Source of the DNA: an uncultured Bacteroidota bacterium
GTDB taxonomy: Bacteria > Bacteroidota > Bacteroidia > Flavobacteriales > Flavobacteriaceae
DNA: 64,000 nt
Direction: 5' to 3'
NCBI GenBank assembly: GCA_902525795.1
Contig: CABZIT010000002.1
Coordinates: 1 to 64,000 of the forward strand
The notes below the pieces were generated by a model, which saw only the letters and a program-made list of their open reading frames with translations, had not been told where the DNA came from and made no database searches. A program made the position numbers and the translations under genes. This document shows, one piece after another, positions 21,057-31,400 of this stretch; position 1 is the stretch's first letter; every line of letters starts with the position of its first letter.

Positions 21057-22022
21057 TCAAAAAGTATCAAAATGATAACTTGTTTTGGTGTAATACTCTT
21101 TATTCTTTAACAAAACTACTGATGGAAATATATCACAATTTGGTGAGTTTGGAAAATGTTGAGTTTCCATACACACTCCTCCATTTTTAATAAAATTTCC
21201 TCCAAGATAATTTCCTGTGTAAAGTTGCATTCCTGGTTGATCAGTTTTAATTTTTAATCTTCTTCCACTATCTTTATCATGTAATATAGCTGAAAATTTT
21301 TCATCATCATTTAATATGAAGTTATGGTCATAACCATATCCAAATTTAAGTTGAATATCATTTTTTTCTATATCTCTTCCTATAGTTTTAAAATTTTTGA
21401 AATCAAAAGGTCCATCATTGATACTCAAAATTTTTTTTGTTGGGATTCCATTTTTATCAATCTCCAAAATTTTATTACTATTAATTTTTAATTCATGGCT
21501 TAAAATCGTCTTCTCTTTTCCTAAATTAAAATAGGAGTGACTTGTTGGATTAAATATTGTATCCTTGTCTGAGTAAGCGATAAATTCAATATCTAAAGAA
21601 TTATCATCATTAAGTGTATAAATTAACTCAATTTTAATTTTTCCAGGATAAGTTTTTTCATTACATAAATGTATTAAATGGATAGATTTCCTTGATTTGC
21701 TCTTCAAATTCCAATTAACTTTATGAAAACCATTACTTCCACCATGTAAATGATGTTCGTTATCATTTTTATCTAGAAAATAAGTCTTATCATTTAATTT
21801 AAATACTCCATTTTTGATTCTATTAGCATATCTACCAATTGCTGCACCGATGTAATAACAATCATTATAATAATCATTTATATCATCATAATTTAATACT
21901 ATGTTCTTAAAATTATTGTATTTATCGGGTGTGTTAATTTCATATATGATACCACCAAAATTTAATATTTTAGCAGATATTCCGTTTGAGTTATAAATAG
22001 TGTGGACAGTATCTGCTTTCAT
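21057..22022 (-). CDS. galM: Aldose 1-epimerase family protein
   Basis: IGAAIGRYANRIKNGVFKLNDK, NEHHLHGGSNGFHKVNW, NPTSHSYFNLG, PGMQLYTGNYL. Confidence 0.93.
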   Translation of the reverse strand: MKADTVHTIYNSNGISAKILNFGGIIYEINTPDKYNNFKNIVLNYDDINDYYNDCYYIGAAIGRYANRIKNGVFKLNDKTYFLDKNDNEHHLHGGSNGFHKVNWNLKSKSRKSIHLIHLCNEKTYPGKIKIELIYTLNDDNSLDIEFIAYSDKDTIFNPTSHSYFNLGKEKTILSHELKINSNKILEIDKNGIPTKKILSINDGPFDFKNFKTIGRDIEKNDIQLKFGYGYDHNFILNDDEKFSAILHDKDSGRRLKIKTDQPGMQLYTGNYLGGNFIKNGGVCMETQHFPNSPNCDIFPSVVLLKNKEYYTKTSYHFDTF

Positions 22023-22067
22023 TTTTTAAATTTAACAAAATAATATAATCGTTTACTTAAGTTTTAC

Positions 22068-22075
22068 TAAATTTG
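22068..22075 (+). promoter_or_regulatory. Possible Bacteroidota -7 promoter element (TAAATTTG)
   Basis: Exact TAnnTTTG match 22 nt before the ATG at 22098; no convincing -33 element seen. Confidence 0.35.
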
Positions 22076-22097
22076 TCCTCCTTAAATTCTTATTCAG

Positions 22098-25000
22098 ATG
22101 AAAAAAATTACCCTAATTCTTGTATTATCAATTGTATCATTTTCTGTTTTTTCTCAAAAGAAAAAAAATAATGAAAAATCAGATTTGGAAAATCTTTCAA
22201 TTAATGGGTTAAAGTGGAGATCGGTTGGTCCTGCATTAACATCTGGTAGAATTTCTGATATTGCGGTTAATCCAAATAATCCTTCTGAATACTACGTGGC
22301 AGTTGCATCAGGCGGTGTTTGGAAAACACAAAATTGGGGTGTGAGCTTTGAGCCAATATTTGATAATGAAAGCTCTTATTCTATTGGATGTATAGCTATT
22401 GACCCTGAAAATCCAAACGTGGTGTGGGTTGGAACAGGAGAAAATAATAATCAAAGGTCAGTAGCATATGGGGACGGAGTATATAAGTCTTCGGACGGTG
22501 GTAAGTCATGGAAAAATACGGGTCTAAAAAATTCTGAGCATATTGGAAATATATTAATTCACCCTGATAACTCCAATATTATTTATGTAGCGGCTTATGG
22601 ACCGTTATGGAACAAAGGAGGAGATAGAGGAATTTATAAATCAGAGAATGGGGGTGAGGACTGGGAAAGAATTTTATACGTTGATGAGCACACTGGATTT
22701 AATGAAATACATATGGATCCTAGAAATCCTAAAGTATTATATGCTGCAAGTCACCAAAGAAGAAGGCATGTCTATACTTATGTAGGAGGTGGCCCCGGAT
22801 CAGGCTTACATAAATCAGAGGATGGAGGAAATTCATGGATTCAAATAAATAAAGGTTTTCCTAATGCTGAACTTGGAAGAATTGGTTTGGATATTTCTCC
22901 TGCAAATCCTGAGATTATTTATGCAATTGTTGAAGCCTCTGAAAAAAAAGGTGGATTTTATAAATCTACTGATAGAGGACAAAATTGGTTGAAGCAAAGC
23001 TCAAAGGTTACTAGTGGAAACTATTATCAAGAAATAGTTGCTGATCCTGTTGATGAGGATGTTGTATATGTGATGGATACTTATATGGGTGTTACTGATG
23101 ATGGAGGAAAGACCTTTAAATATGTTGACGAAAAATACAAACATGTTGATAATCACTCTATGTGGATTAATCCTATAAATAATAATCATTGGATTGTTGG
23201 TTGCGATGGTGGTATTTATGAAACTTTTGACAAAGGAAAAAATTGGGATTATAAGAAAAACTTACCGGTAACTCAATTTTACAAAGTTGCTGTTGATAAT
23301 GCAAAGCCATTTTATAATATATATGGTGGTACCCAAGATAACTATACCCTCGGCGGCCCCTCAAGAGTTATCAATGAACATGGAATTTCGAATCAAGATT
23401 GGTTTGTTACCCACGGAGGAGACGGTTTTGAAACGGCTATTGATCCAGAAAATCCCAATATAGTTTATTCTCAATCGCAATATGGATGGTTGGTTAGATA
23501 TGATAAGTTAAGCGGGGAGGAAGTCGGGATCAAACCTGTTGCTAGAAAAAATGAAGTTTCATATAAATGGAATTGGGATGCTCCTCTTTCTGCAAGTAAA
23601 CATAAAAGTGGAAGGATATACTTTGCTGCTAATAAGGTTTTTAGGTCTAATGATTATGGAAACAGCTGGACTGTTATAAGTAATGATTTGACTAGGAAAA
23701 TAGACAGGAATAAATTAAAAGTTTATGACAGGGTTCTAAGTATTGATGCTGTACAAAAGAATGGATCAACTTCCCCTTATGGAACCATTGTATCCTTATC
23801 AGAATCACCAATTGAACCAAATTTAATTGTAATTGGCACCGATGACGGGTTAATACAAATTACAGAAAATGGAGGTGAAAGTTGGAGAAAAATCGATAAT
23901 ATTAAAGGTGCGCCTAATCAATCTTATGTTAATTCTGTTTACATGTCACAACATGACTCAAATGTTATATATGCAGCATTTAATCATCATAAGTTTGGTG
24001 ATTTTAAACCCTATATTTTTGTTTCAAATGACAAAGGATATTCATGGGAATCTATTTCAAGTGATTTACCAGAAAGAGGCAGTGTTTATTCAATCGAAGA
24101 GGATCATGAAAACAGTAAATTGATTTTCTGTGGTACTGAATTTGGTTTTTTCTTTTCCAATAATAAAGGTAAAAATTGGAAAAAAATATCCAATGGTTTA
24201 CCAACAATTTCGGTCAGAGATATTGCAATTCAAAGATCTGAAAATGACATAGTATTGGGTACTTTTGGCAGGGGATTTTATATTTTAGATGATTATTCTT
24301 CTTTAAGACGGATTGAATCTGATAAAAATTTAATGAATTCCAAAGTTTTTCCAATTAGGCCAAGTCTTATGTGGGAAAAATCATCCCCGCTTGGTAGGCC
24401 TGCTAAGGCTTTTCAAGGAGATGATTTTTATTTAGCTGAAAATTTAGATCCTGTTGCGCTAATAACCTACTATAGCAATGTAAAGTTTGAATCTTTAGAG
24501 TCCAAAAGAAAAAAGAAGGAGTCAAAACTTCTAAAAGACAAAAAAGATATTTTTTATCCGACTTATGATGAATTAAAAAAAGAAGATGAGGAAATTAATC
24601 CAGAATTTGTCTTTACAATCAGAGATGATAATAAGGAAATAGTAAAAAAAATTTTCAAGCCTGTTTCTGAAGGACTAAATAGATTTAAATGGAACTTAAG
24701 ATACGAATCAAAATATCCAGTGCTTAAAGGCTTCTCTAAATCAGGATCTAACTCGCTGGGGACATTAGTGAATCCTGGAACATATTCAGTAGAAATGCTT
24801 TTGGTAGATAATGGAAATGTAACAAAATTATCAGATCCAGTTAACTTTGAGGTATTAGCTTTAAATAACACAACAATGCCAGCAAAGGATAGAAAGGCGA
24901 AAGTTGATTTTCAAAGAAAAGTGGATGCCTTACAAGCTATTATGGGTGAATACTCTGCTAAATTATCACAAATGAAAGATAAAATCCCATATATTGAAGA

Positions 25001-25355
25001 AGCTTTGAAAAGATCTGATAAGCCCGTAGATTTATTTTATTCATCGTTAAATGAAATAAAATATCAAATAGATTATATTAGTAAAAACTTATACGGTGAT
25101 GATATTCTAACGAAGATTGATCAACAAGAAAAGCCAACACCTTATTATAGATTAGGATATTTAGCATATGAGCAAAAAAATTCAACATCTTCACCAACAA
25201 AGACCCATTTGAATAGTTTTAAAATTGCAAATGAAGAGTTCCAGCCAATTCTTAAAAAAATTGAGGATTTGAAATTTAAGTTTGATGGTTTGGAAGTTTT
25301 GCTAAAGGAAAATAACATTCCTTATACCCCGGAAAGAATTAAAGAAAAATTTTAG
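22098..25355 (+). CDS. Secreted VPS10/sortilin- or BNR-type beta-propeller protein
   Basis: Signal peptide; repeated Asp-box-like motifs (SSDGGKSWKN, SENGGEDWER, SEDGGNSWIQ, STDRGQNWLK, TENGGESWRK, SNDKGYSWES). Confidence 0.87.
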   Translation: MKKITLILVLSIVSFSVFSQKKKNNEKSDLENLSINGLKWRSVGPALTSGRISDIAVNPNNPSEYYVAVASGGVWKTQNWGVSFEPIFDNESSYSIGCIAIDPENPNVVWVGTGENNNQRSVAYGDGVYKSSDGGKSWKNTGLKNSEHIGNILIHPDNSNIIYVAAYGPLWNKGGDRGIYKSENGGEDWERILYVDEHTGFNEIHMDPRNPKVLYAASHQRRRHVYTYVGGGPGSGLHKSEDGGNSWIQINKGFPNAELGRIGLDISPANPEIIYAIVEASEKKGGFYKSTDRGQNWLKQSSKVTSGNYYQEIVADPVDEDVVYVMDTYMGVTDDGGKTFKYVDEKYKHVDNHSMWINPINNNHWIVGCDGGIYETFDKGKNWDYKKNLPVTQFYKVAVDNAKPFYNIYGGTQDNYTLGGPSRVINEHGISNQDWFVTHGGDGFETAIDPENPNIVYSQSQYGWLVRYDKLSGEEVGIKPVARKNEVSYKWNWDAPLSASKHKSGRIYFAANKVFRSNDYGNSWTVISNDLTRKIDRNKLKVYDRVLSIDAVQKNGSTSPYGTIVSLSESPIEPNLIVIGTDDGLIQITENGGESWRKIDNIKGAPNQSYVNSVYMSQHDSNVIYAAFNHHKFGDFKPYIFVSNDKGYSWESISSDLPERGSVYSIEEDHENSKLIFCGTEFGFFFSNNKGKNWKKISNGLPTISVRDIAIQRSENDIVLGTFGRGFYILDDYSSLRRIESDKNLMNSKVFPIRPSLMWEKSSPLGRPAKAFQGDDFYLAENLDPVALITYYSNVKFESLESKRKKKESKLLKDKKDIFYPTYDELKKEDEEINPEFVFTIRDDNKEIVKKIFKPVSEGLNRFKWNLRYESKYPVLKGFSKSGSNSLGTLVNPGTYSVEMLLVDNGNVTKLSDPVNFEVLALNNTTMPAKDRKAKVDFQRKVDALQAIMGEYSAKLSQMKDKIPYIEEALKRSDKPVDLFYSSLNEIKYQIDYISKNLYGDDILTKIDQQEKPTPYYRLGYLAYEQKNSTSSPTKTHLNSFKIANEEFQPILKKIEDLKFKFDGLEVLLKENNIPYTPERIKEKF

Positions 25356-25392
25356 GTAAGAGAATTTTGGTTTATTTTTTGAATATTAATTT

Positions 25393-27903
25393 GTGATGTT
25401 AAGGTTAATTTTAGTTTTATTTTTTTCACTTTCTATTTTTTCTCAGGAAATTTCCGAAGAATGTGGAACCACCTATGATCAAAATTTTTATGTTCTTAAA
25501 ACTCAAAAAATAGATGATTTTAATTATTTCTTAAATCAGTATTATGAAAAGCGTCAGCAAAAATCCTCCTCTGCTGTAACTGATATTCCTATCAGAGTAA
25601 ATATTCTACAAACTACAAGTGGCAACACTGCTGTCTCTGAAAATGATGTTATAAATAGGATTAATGATGCAAATGAAGAATTTGCTGATTCTTTTATGAG
25701 ATTTTATATATGTGATGAGATAAACTATATAACAAATAATGCCCTTTATAATTTTACATACTCTGAAGAGGATATCTTAGTTCAATATCATCAAGAAAAT
25801 ATCATGAATGTATATTTTATGAATACTGTCACAAATAATTCTGGTGGTGGAATATGTGGTTTTACTCGTTTTCCACAAGGTGCCTCCTCTAATTCCGATA
25901 TTGTTGTTATGTCTGCTAATTGTAGTGGAAACTTATATAATACTTTTACCCATGAATTAGGACACCACTTTGGGGTAGAGCATACACATGGGCCTATTAA
26001 TGGTATTCTTACCTCTGAGTTGGTAAGTGGTGCAAATTGTAATAGTGCAGGAGATTATATTTGCGATACACCTGCTGACCCACAGCTCAGCAGCGCAAAT
26101 GTAAGTACTGTAAATTGTCTCTATACTCCAAATTCTAATCCGCCACCCACTGATGCGCAAGGTCAGTTTTTTGATCCGGATACATCAAATTTTATGTCAT
26201 ATGCCCCGCAATCTTGCAGATATAGTTTTACCCCTCAACAAAATGCTATTTTTTATGCAACTTTCCATTCATTAAGATCTTATTATTCCTGCCCATCATT
26301 TAATGTTACAATCTCTGATAATATTAGTATTGACTGTAATAATGAATTTGTTGTTGACTTGTATGATGAAAGCCCTGGTGCAATTTCATGGCAATGGGAT
26401 GTTGATGGAGATGATGTAATTGATTACACAGAACAAAATATCACACACGTTTATTCTGAACCTGGAATATATGATGTGGTTCTTAATGTTTCCAATGGCT
26501 CTGAAACCCTAACCAAATCATTTCCAGCAAGGTATGATTTTAAAAATAATGTATCTGAGGATCTTATTAATTTTTCAATTAGTGTTGTAAATCCGGGAGA
26601 AAATACATGGGAAATAATACACGAATCTGGGCATGTAGTACACTTTGGAGGTCCATATGATGAACAATTAGTTTACGAAGAACAAATTGATTTGTATGAT
26701 AATACCTGTTATGATTTTGTAATGTATGATAACGCTGGTAATGGAATGGAAGATTTTTATTGGCAAGTAGGTTTTGAGACATATGAAGTTTATGATAATA
26801 GTAACTCAATCTTAATCGATGGAATTGGTCCTTTTGGAAACCAGAAGTCTGACCTATTCTATGTCGATGGGCCAGATTATAATAACGATTTAGGTATTTT
26901 ATTAATTGGTGCACCAACCTCAGGAACACTTATTGATTCAATACAAAATGTTCAGTTTGTGGTTATAAATACCGGTACAATTGATATAAATAATTTTGAA
27001 GTAAGTTTTCAGTTAGACAACGGAGAGATAGTTTACGAACAATTTAATCAATATGTTTCTGCCAATGGTGGTTGGATTAGCCTGGAATCAGATGTGTCCT
27101 TTGACTTTTCATCTGTAGGAACCTATTTATTGACTACTAGTATTACAAATCTTGATGACAATATTCAAAATAATACAGTTTCTGTTGAAATTATAAATTC
27201 TGCTTTATGCCAGCCTGCAGGTGATTGTAATCAAGGCAATGGTAACGGTATGAAGTTGTTTGCTTTTGGTGATATCTATAATGAATCTGGTTGTGAAGGA
27301 TATGCAAACTTTATGGATCAGACAACAGATTTAATTGCTGGAAATTATTATGGTATGACAATAGCATCAGGGTACGGTTCTCAATATTACAGAGTTTGGA
27401 TTGATTTTAATGACGATTATCAATTCACTAATGATGAACTTATTGTTGATAACCCAGTACTTGCAAATAATCAGGGTGCTGGAAATTATTCAGGAACTTT
27501 GCAAGTTCAGATTCCAGACGATGCGATAGGGGGACAGCATATTTTGAGAATTAAGTCAAACACAGGTTCACCTGTTCCCTCAAATTCTTGTGAACAAACT
27601 ACTTTTAGTGAGACTGAAGACTATTCCGTTAATATCATCAACCCTCTTACAGTAAATGAAAATGGTGTTAGCGATTTATTTGAAATGAATTATGATGATT
27701 TAAATAAGTTTTTAACTATTAGTGCTAAAAGTGATAATATAAAATCAATCAGGATTTATGATCTGACAGGCAAGTTAATTATTGAAAACATTACAAATTC
27801 TCAAAACGAAGTGATTAATCTTTCAAAAATATCAGATGGAATTTATACAATGATTATAGAATCCGGTAATCATTTGAAATATCTGAAATTTATCAGGTAC
27901 TAA
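25393..27903 (+). CDS. Secreted M43 (pappalysin-like) metalloprotease with PKD/GEVED-type domains and T9SS sorting domain
   Basis: TFTHELGHHFGVEHTHG zinc motif, NFMSYAPQSCRYSFTPQQ Met-turn region, WQWDVDGDDVIDYTEQNITHVYSEPGIYDVVLNVSNG (PKD), YRVWIDFNDDYQFTNDE (GEVED-like), C-terminal T9SS-like tail. Confidence 0.9.
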   Translation: MMLRLILVLFFSLSIFSQEISEECGTTYDQNFYVLKTQKIDDFNYFLNQYYEKRQQKSSSAVTDIPIRVNILQTTSGNTAVSENDVINRINDANEEFADSFMRFYICDEINYITNNALYNFTYSEEDILVQYHQENIMNVYFMNTVTNNSGGGICGFTRFPQGASSNSDIVVMSANCSGNLYNTFTHELGHHFGVEHTHGPINGILTSELVSGANCNSAGDYICDTPADPQLSSANVSTVNCLYTPNSNPPPTDAQGQFFDPDTSNFMSYAPQSCRYSFTPQQNAIFYATFHSLRSYYSCPSFNVTISDNISIDCNNEFVVDLYDESPGAISWQWDVDGDDVIDYTEQNITHVYSEPGIYDVVLNVSNGSETLTKSFPARYDFKNNVSEDLINFSISVVNPGENTWEIIHESGHVVHFGGPYDEQLVYEEQIDLYDNTCYDFVMYDNAGNGMEDFYWQVGFETYEVYDNSNSILIDGIGPFGNQKSDLFYVDGPDYNNDLGILLIGAPTSGTLIDSIQNVQFVVINTGTIDINNFEVSFQLDNGEIVYEQFNQYVSANGGWISLESDVSFDFSSVGTYLLTTSITNLDDNIQNNTVSVEIINSALCQPAGDCNQGNGNGMKLFAFGDIYNESGCEGYANFMDQTTDLIAGNYYGMTIASGYGSQYYRVWIDFNDDYQFTNDELIVDNPVLANNQGAGNYSGTLQVQIPDDAIGGQHILRIKSNTGSPVPSNSCEQTTFSETEDYSVNIINPLTVNENGVSDLFEMNYDDLNKFLTISAKSDNIKSIRIYDLTGKLIIENITNSQNEVINLSKISDGIYTMIIESGNHLKYLKFIRY

Positions 27904-28046
27904 CTACCTCTGCCTACTTTTCTGATCCCCGTAGATTTATTTCTATTAACTTGATTTTTTAAATTATTTTTTTTAGATGCCTTCTTGTTGGTATTATTTT
28001 TAGAATTTATCTTTTCAAATCTATTTCCAAAAAACTTACTTGTCAT
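27900..28046 (-). CDS. Small, highly basic 48-aa protein (not in ORF track)
   Basis: Own translation: MTSKFFGNRFEKINSKNNTNKKASKKNNLKNQVNRNKSTGIRKVGRGS*; interlocks with the M43 gene stop codon. Confidence 0.6.
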   Translation of the reverse strand: MTSKFFGNRFEKINSKNNTNKKASKKNNLKNQVNRNKSTGIRKVGRGS

Positions 28047-28101
28047 AAAGATATTTTTAAAACTTAATTTATAGCCCATTGGTAATCAATGTATAACTTT
28101 G

Positions 28102-28186
28102 CGGAGGAAGAGGGATTCGAACCCCCGGAGGTGTGACCCTCAACAGTTTTCAAGACTGCCGCATTCGACCACTCTGCCATTCCTCC
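28102..28186 (-). tRNA. tRNA-Ser (anticodon UGA)
   Basis: Reverse complement GGAGGAATGGCAGAGTGGTCGAATGCGGCAGTCTTGAAAACTGTTGAGGGTCACACCTCCGGGGGTTCGAATCCCTCTTCCTCC(G): 7-bp acceptor pair GGAGGAA/TTCCTCC, anticodon loop CTTGAAA, long variable arm, GGTTCGAATCC T-arm. Confidence 0.95.
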
Positions 28187-28196
28187 AATAATGGAT

Positions 28197-28231
28197 GTAA
28201 ATATAGAATGGTTTTATTAGCTTACAAAAAA
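28197..28231 (-). promoter_or_regulatory. Bacteroidota-type promoter for tRNA-Ser
   Basis: Reverse complement reads TTTTTG-N19-TATATTTAC upstream of the tRNA, close to TTTG/TAnnTTTG spacing. Confidence 0.5.
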
Positions 28232-28251
28232 ATCATATTAAAAAATACTTA

Positions 28252-28401
28252 TTAATCCCACCCACCAGGTGCTTGTGGCATCGACTGGGCTTGAGCTTTT
28301 TTTGGGTTCAGTATAGCAAAAGTTCCAATAGCAGTCAACGCTGCATATTTCCCCATTTTCTTTATCGCCTGATTCCTGGTTATCCCTGTTTTCTTCTTCA
28401 T
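28252..28401 (-). CDS. 49-aa exported-peptide precursor candidate (not in ORF track)
   Basis: Own translation: MKKKTGITRNQAIKKMGKYAALTAIGTFAILNPKKAQAQSMPQAPGGWD*; basic n-region, hydrophobic core, AQA-type cleavage site; begins 2 nt after the upstream LTD gene stop. Confidence 0.7.
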   Translation of the reverse strand: MKKKTGITRNQAIKKMGKYAALTAIGTFAILNPKKAQAQSMPQAPGGWD

Positions 28402-28403
28402 AA

Positions 28404-31400
28404 CTATTGTATGGTTATTTTTTTACTGATAGTTTTATCTGACTGTAGGTGAACGATATAAATTCCTGGCTGTAATCCGGCAGTTGAAATAGTTTGGGTA
28501 TTTGTATTATTATCGAGCGTTTCATTGATTATATTTTTGCCAAGAATATCATAGAGACTTACTTTGGTTTCATTCGATTGAGAAGCTAATCCTTCTACAG
28601 TAATGTAATCTGCATCCAATCGTTTAAATACGTTTAATAAATTCGTTGAATATTCATTATTGCTCATGGTATCTTCCGTCATATGAATAAAGAATCTTCC
28701 TACTTCACTTAGATCTTCATCTGAAGTATGTACATAATCTTGCTCATACAGATTGGTGAAAGTACCCAGCACATTATCTTCTAAGTATACATTTGTATCG
28801 GGGATTGTGGCTGTAAATAGACTTACTTTAAACTCTTGACCGGCAGGCTGGTTAATTACAAGTGGAATAACCGTACTCTCCATAGCATCAAGACCCATAG
28901 CATTAATAGCCATTCCATGCCCTTCATCTTCCTCGATCATCCGAGACATGATACTTGCATTTTGGCTGTAACTTCCTGCATCCCAACCCATGTCTAATCC
29001 ATTGGAAAGACCTTCAATGAAGAAGATATTTGTTTTTCCTACATAATTCTCCTCATTGGACAGCCTTAGTTCTACTTCGTTGAATTGAAAAATATCCCCT
29101 TCAAAAAAGTCATCTGCTGTAGAGGTGGTCTGCATGGCTTCCTTGAATGTAATATTGGCAGAGCTAGAGCTTCTAGCAGCCACAAAGAATCCTTGACCAG
29201 GAGCTATTTTACCTGTGGATGTATTATTGTAGATAGTATAATTAGAGCCATCTCCACTATTCCCATCATATCCATAAACTCCAACATATGTTGCATCAAT
29301 CACATCATCATTCACTTCTAAAAAAGTATCTGTAGTAGTGTTAGGACCGATGGTTAAAAAAGAAGGGTACGGATTGGAAATTAAATTCCAACGAGATCCT
29401 GAAACTGCAGCATAATTTTGAATAGCAATGGTCTCAGTAGCATCTGTGTCTACTGTTCCCGTAAATGCTAGTGTTGCTCCACTATCTGTTGCCATTTGAT
29501 ATCCTTTTCCAGGTGTGAATTGAGTAGTACTCACATTAGCCGTTGTGTAATTTGACCATGAATTGGAACCACTGTTAAATACTCCGATGGCATACTCACC
29601 AGAGGCACCTGCGCCACTTCCATTTCCAGTAGCAAGGGGAGATCCTGCAGCATCATTTGTAGAAACAAAAGAGCTAATTTGTAATCCATTTACAGGAGAT
29701 CCGATTAAATCCCAACCAGACCCATTAGTTAAAGAATTAACGTATCTGTTGTAGGTGATATTTCCAGAAGAAGTCCCCTGAATAATTAAAGAAGAAAATT
29801 CATTACTATCAGATCTAAGGGTGGTGGTTCCGCTATTAGTGAAATTTCCAGAAACAGTTAGAGATGCAGCTTTTTCTATTGATAAGCTAGCACCACTGTT
29901 TACAGTAATATTATTTATTTCTCTGTTACCGGATATCACAACATTGTTTGGGCTTACAATAGTTAGATCACTTGCTGAAGTGAGGCTAGTATCCCAAGCT
30001 TCTGATGATTTACCACCAGGGGTTCCATATTCGTTAAAAGATCCTTGCCAACTAGCACCATAATAATTGTTTTTAGTGAGATCAATGATTTCCAGTGAAT
30101 TTAAATTTCCATCAGGTGATGTTGGCCATGGTGATGAATCGTCGTATATCACTTGATCAACAATATTGGAGGAACTATCTTTTAGTAATACAGTATCACC
30201 ACCATTATTTAACATACCATTACTATATGTATAACTTACATTTCCACTTCCTACAAAATCCGGAGTAAATTGAGCTGAACCAGAACCTCCAAGAGTGGCA
30301 GTTAAATAAGATTCGGATGCGATTGAAGTACCTGATGAAAAAGTGAGTGTATTATTTGAAGAATCAACAACAGTATAACCTGAAATATCAATCGAAGACC
30401 CTGTTGGATTGTATATTTCAATCCATTCCCAATCACTTCCAGGTGTGTTGTAAACTAATTCTGTAATTTGAATTGCATTGGTAGTTGCAGATGCTGTTTG
30501 AATTGTACCATCAGTTTTAAAATCAATATCAGATCCAGAATTGGTGTATGGGAACATCTCAAAATACCATGTATTATTTCCAACATTTGAAAAAGAAGTA
30601 GTTTGTACTCCATGGGTTATGTTGATAACAACTCTATTATCTGATGCATCAGAATCTGAAGAAATAGCTGTGCCATCAACAGGGTTATCAATTGAATTAT
30701 CAGTTTCTCCTATTATAATATATTTAGATGGAGCTTGAGATCCAGTTGCTGCATCAGTCCATGTCAAAGTGATTTTTTCATGAGCAACTGAAGTAGATAA
30801 GGCTGTTGGTTGGTTTGATGGTTCAGGATCAGCACTTGCACCTGTTGTTGTAAATGCTGTTGTGGAAATTGGTAAGATGTCATTGCCGTTTCCATTACCA
30901 ATATTAGTCCAGTTAGATGAATCGTAAATTAAATTAAGATATGATGAAAAGTTTACTTGATTTGATCTACTTCCGTTATATGAAAACCCGTCATAATCAT
31001 TATTAAAATCAATTCCATTGGTTCCAAGAGTTAATCCAGTTCCTGAGACTGTATCTCCATTTGCCATATCATTGCAAATGACTCCATAGAAAGTTGGAGC
31101 AGATCCATAGGATGTTGCTGGTACAGCACTTAATGCCCATAAACATTCATTACTACTATTTAAATTTAAACTACCTGATGTTGAGCCAGTGGAAACATTT
31201 ATCGAGCTTGTATTATCAGTATCAGAAAATAAGACAACTGTTCCCGCAGATACTGTTGATGTAGCTGTCCAAGTTAATTCTGTTTCATTTAAGTCATTAA
31301 ATGCAGATCCTGTCCACTCATTATCAGTAAAATATATGGCAGTTCCAACAGATATATCAGAAAGAGCAACAAATGCAAAGTCATCATCAGCATCAACATT

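Noticed and set aside
22098-25355. Asp-box repeats as a possible sialidase.
   Set aside because: Repeats are generic BNR/VPS10 propeller motifs; no sialidase catalytic motif recognised.
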